This document shows positions 61,527-64,000 of a stretch of DNA of 64,000 nucleotides, piece after piece. Made by a program: the position numbers and the translations under genes. The DNA is taken from assembly GCF_002259755.1 (NCBI RefSeq), contig NZ_MWWY01000006.1:1-64000 (forward strand), in the 5' to 3' direction. Within the stretch, counting starts at the first letter, position 1, and each line of letters opens with the position of its first letter. The stretch comes from Bifidobacterium hapali (lineage in GTDB: Bacteria; Actinomycetota; Actinomycetes; Actinomycetales; Bifidobacteriaceae). The notes under the pieces are model-generated. The model worked only from the letters and a program-made list of their open reading frames with translations, ran no database searches and had not been told where the DNA came from.

Positions 61527-63023
61527 ATGAATATAGCCGACATACAGCACATGCACGAGAACGGTCGTTTAGAAGTCAAACTCTCTACACACGGCAAAAT
61601 TCCAACCAGCCTATGGCAATCGTATAGCTCATTTGCAAACACTAATGGCGGCACCATCGCTCTTGGCATTGAAGAAGATAACAAACGTAATTTACGTATT
61701 GTTGGCGTACCGAATGTGCACAATCTTGTGTCAATGTTCTGGAACAACGTCAATGATGGCAATACAGTGAGTTCAAACATTCTCGTAGACGAGGACGTTC
61801 GCATTGAACATATTGACGATAAAGATGTGATCATTATTGATGTTCCTCGTGCGCCTCGTTCGTTTAGACCTGTATATACGGGTAAAAATCCTCTAACTGG
61901 CACATGGCGGCGAAAAGGCGAAGGCGACTACCGATGCTCAAACGATGAAATTCGTTCGATGCTGCGAGATCAAGACGACGAGTCTATTGACAAGACAGTC
62001 GTAGAAGAGATAGGGCTTGAAGCTATCGATCATGATACTCTGAACGCCTACAAGAACATGTTCCGAACACGTCATCCTGATCATCCTTGGCTAAAGCTGC
62101 CTGACGATGAATTATTGTGGAAATTAGGAGCAGCACAACGCCTATCCGGCGACCGCAATTTGCATCCCACGCGTGCCGGTTTGTTGATGTTTGGCGACGA
62201 AAGATACATCACTGACGAGTTCTCGAAATATCTACTTGATTTTCGTATGGTGAGCGATCCTACGCAACAACGTTGGGACGATCGAGTGATGTCAGCAGAC
62301 GGAACATGGCCAGGCAACGTGTTCGGATTTTGGCTACGAGTTATTACTAAGCTCACCGATGGTCTACCAGTGCCGTTTAATTTATCCGATGGCTTGATAC
62401 GTAACGATGACACACCATTGCGTCGAGCCGTGCGCGAAGCACTGACTAATGCACTCGGACATGCTGATTATTTGGGACGAACAGGCGTAGTCATAGTCCG
62501 TTATGGCAACGAGCGCATAACATTCCGCAATCCAGGTGCGTTACGCATTGAACCATCCGTAATTGAACTCGGCGGCGTATCTGACGTACGCAACGAAACA
62601 ATTATGAAAATGTTCAATTTACTCGGCATTGGCGAACGCGCCGGCAGCGGATTCGACACCATGCGCGAAGGAACTCGTTCCGCTGGGTTACCTGACCCTG
62701 AACTCATAGAAGAACTCAATCCCGACCGTACAACGCTCGTTCTGCCGATTACGGCATCAACTCACTCCCATCAGCAAGAGATACAACAGGAGCCTGATGT
62801 TGCAAGTATCCTTTTGAGTCTTACTGGTAAAGAGGCAGAAGTCTTTCACTTGTTTGCCAACGGCGATCAGCTGAAAACAAACGAGGTTGCGCAACGACTC
62901 AATGTATCTGATACTCGTGCACGAGTACTACTCAAATCTCTTGTTGCTAAAAGACTCCTAGTTCGATACGGCAATTCGCGAAATACAATATACTCAGTCA
63001 AAAATCGCAACACATCTCACTGA
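61527..63023 (+). CDS. AlbA_2-domain ATP-binding transcriptional regulator
   Basis: 498-residue protein. The N-terminal AlbA_2 (Schlafen AlbA-like) domain contains GRLEVKLS and SSFANTNGGTIALGIEEDNK. The middle HATPase-like C-terminal half of this family is seen in RRAVREALTNALGHADYLGR, VIVRYGNERITFRNPGALRI and LLGIGERAGSGFDTMREGTR. A C-terminal winged helix (DQLKTNEVAQRLNVSDTRAR, VLLKSLVAKRLLVRYG) binds DNA. Such proteins are usually annotated as putative transcriptional regulators of unknown signal. The ATG at 61527 has GAGAGG about 13 bases upstream. It stands alone between a terminator and a convergent LacI-type gene. Confidence 0.88.
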   Translation: MNIADIQHMHENGRLEVKLSTHGKIPTSLWQSYSSFANTNGGTIALGIEEDNKRNLRIVGVPNVHNLVSMFWNNVNDGNTVSSNILVDEDVRIEHIDDKDVIIIDVPRAPRSFRPVYTGKNPLTGTWRRKGEGDYRCSNDEIRSMLRDQDDESIDKTVVEEIGLEAIDHDTLNAYKNMFRTRHPDHPWLKLPDDELLWKLGAAQRLSGDRNLHPTRAGLLMFGDERYITDEFSKYLLDFRMVSDPTQQRWDDRVMSADGTWPGNVFGFWLRVITKLTDGLPVPFNLSDGLIRNDDTPLRRAVREALTNALGHADYLGRTGVVIVRYGNERITFRNPGALRIEPSVIELGGVSDVRNETIMKMFNLLGIGERAGSGFDTMREGTRSAGLPDPELIEELNPDRTTLVLPITASTHSHQQEIQQEPDVASILLSLTGKEAEVFHLFANGDQLKTNEVAQRLNVSDTRARVLLKSLVAKRLLVRYGNSRNTIYSVKNRNTSH

Positions 63024-63025
63024 TC

Positions 63026-63069
63026 ATTCCGCAACGATTCCGCAACGATTCCGCAACGATTCCGCAACG
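63026..63069. repeat. Four exact 11-bp tandem repeats ATTCCGCAACG
   Basis: Four head-to-tail copies begin three bases after the regulator stop codon. They are followed by AGCGAG and CTCGCT (63074 onwards), a hairpin that can end both convergent genes. The array is probably a slippage product and could vary in copy number between strains. Confidence 0.9.
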
Positions 63070-63119
63070 AAAAGCGAGCGGAATATAGAGAAATCTCGCT
63101 CGCATTCCGATCGTTTGCG

Positions 63120-64000
63120 TCATACCACGACGTTTTTAGTACTCTCTCGAATGATGAGTTTAGGAGTCAAAATCTTGCGATTCCCACTCACCTGTTCACC
63201 ATTTAACAACTTGAGCAGCAAATTCGCGATCTTTGTACCATATTCACCAGCGTCACGATGCACTGCAGTAATTGAAGGATACGTAGCCTCACAAATAAAG
63301 CTATCTTCAAAACTAACAATGGCCGGCAGATTATATGGATATCGCCGAGAAACACCAACCGTTGAATCCGTAGCAATACGCGCTACAAGAATCTCCGTAA
63401 TCGATCGTAAACTAGATACCGCAAGAATTTCTGTTTCGTAAATGAACGCCGTGGGAGGCTCGTGCGATGCAAGAAACCGTTGCGTGGATTCCACTGCTTT
63501 CGTGGTATCAAAATCAGTAAATTCGACATATGCTCCGTCGAGATGCTTCTGTTCAGCGAATCGCAGGAATGCATTCTTACGTTCTTTGCTGTAGTCAAGA
63601 TCCGGATCGCCTGAAATATAAGCAATTTTACGATGTCCCAGCAAAGATAGGTGATCAAGAATTGTTTCCATCGTCCGTGAATCATCAATTGACAATGACG
63701 GGACAACATCACTGGGATCAGGGCCGCCAGCCAACACTGCAGGTACCCCAAGTTCTTTAAGCAACGCAGGTCGAGGATCATCAGCACGTAGGTCTACAAG
63801 AATGACACCGTCTACACGCTTGCGCCTTGCCCAATCACGGTAGACAGCTACTTCTTCTTTAAGCGAAGAACATGGACGATACAGTAAACCATATCCTTTA
63901 TGGCTAAATGACGCATGCAATCCAGCCATGAAATGCAACATAAACGTCTCATTTTGGACATCGGTTGATCGTGAAGGGGCAAATCCTATAGTCATAGTCT
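63120..64000 (-). CDS. LacI-family transcriptional regulator (5' end outside window)
   Basis: The frame runs from the window edge to the stop at 63120, about 293 residues. It lacks the N-terminal helix-turn-helix, which must lie beyond 64000; an ATG at 63995 is internal. The sugar-binding periplasmic-type fold is clear: TIGFAPSRSTDVQNETFMLH, VDGVILVDLRADDPR, LGHRKIAYISGDPDLDYSKE, RKNAFLRFAEQKH, IYETEILAVSSLRSI and LPAIVSFEDSFICEATYPSI, TAVHRDAGEYGTKIANLLLK. It may control the mannoside genes through the operator near 59896; other targets upstream of the window end are equally possible. Confidence 0.9.
   Translation of the reverse strand, partial: TMTIGFAPSRSTDVQNETFMLHFMAGLHASFSHKGYGLLYRPCSSLKEEVAVYRDWARRKRVDGVILVDLRADDPRPALLKELGVPAVLAGGPDPSDVVPSLSIDDSRTMETILDHLSLLGHRKIAYISGDPDLDYSKERKNAFLRFAEQKHLDGAYVEFTDFDTTKAVESTQRFLASHEPPTAFIYETEILAVSSLRSITEILVARIATDSTVGVSRRYPYNLPAIVSFEDSFICEATYPSITAVHRDAGEYGTKIANLLLKLLNGEQVSGNRKILTPKLIIRESTKNVVV

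Noticed and set aside
63026..63069. Possible CRISPR or origin iterons
   Set aside because: Units are head to tail without spacers, and no replication or cas gene is adjacent.

Overview
The window looks like chromosome from a Bifidobacterium or a close relative in the Bifidobacteriaceae. The basis is the complete lacto-N-biose/galacto-N-biose (LNB/GNB) utilisation locus (solute-binding protein, two permeases, GH112 phosphorylase, NahK kinase, class II GalT), together with actinobacterial housekeeping order such as parA-scpA-scpB beside xerD and infC-rpmI-rplT. No rRNA, tRNA or CRISPR array was seen. Species was not determined.

Layout. 1-8010: end of a DUF3710 gene, exonuclease III, a 157-bp nested inverted repeat, and an oligopeptide ABC transporter operon (binding protein, two permeases, fused double ATPase). 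8011-13300: xerC, an ATPase/FtsX-type exporter pair, three tandem palindromes and a small SH3-like protein. 13323-18232: tyrA, pheA, a membrane protein and typA, with two tandem structured units after typA. 18351-25502: an NrtR-like Nudix regulator, a lipoprotein, scpB/scpA/parA, xerD, rplT, rpmI and infC. 25825-38343: MFS-spermidine synthase-like protein, MATE transporter, orphan HicB, an unknown gene beside a GH36 alpha-galactosidase, aminopeptidase P, a Nudix hydrolase and a two-domain transglutaminase-like protein.

38344-41100 is accessory. The last 78 bp of the transglutaminase gene and about 190 bp downstream are duplicated 1.84 kb away. Between the copies lie a RelE/YefM pair, an HTH antitoxin and a PIN-toxin remnant. 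Just beyond is a BrnT/BrnA pair whose toxin carries an in-frame stop.

41186-54391 is the amino-sugar region: nagA, nagB, a divergent ROK repressor (probable NagR), a ROK kinase, lnpC, lnpB, lnpA and the LNB/GNB importer. Imported disaccharide is phosphorolysed to Gal-1-P plus GlcNAc/GalNAc. Gal-1-P enters the Leloir route through GalT, and GlcNAc reaches fructose-6-P through a kinase, NagA and NagB. galE, often the last gene of this locus, is not here. nagB and lnpB have a shared promoter/operator-like element.

54668-64000 holds cutC and a probable alpha-mannoside module: ROK repressor, PfkB-type fructokinase, VOC protein, GH125 exo-alpha-1,6-mannosidase, AGE-family isomerase, an AlbA_2-type ATPase regulator and a LacI-family regulator cut by the window end. 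A plausible route is mannoside to mannose to fructose to fructose-6-phosphate.

The least explained structures are the tandem units behind typA, where three helices change sequence between copies but keep pairing, and the duplicated 3' end around the toxin-antitoxin genes.
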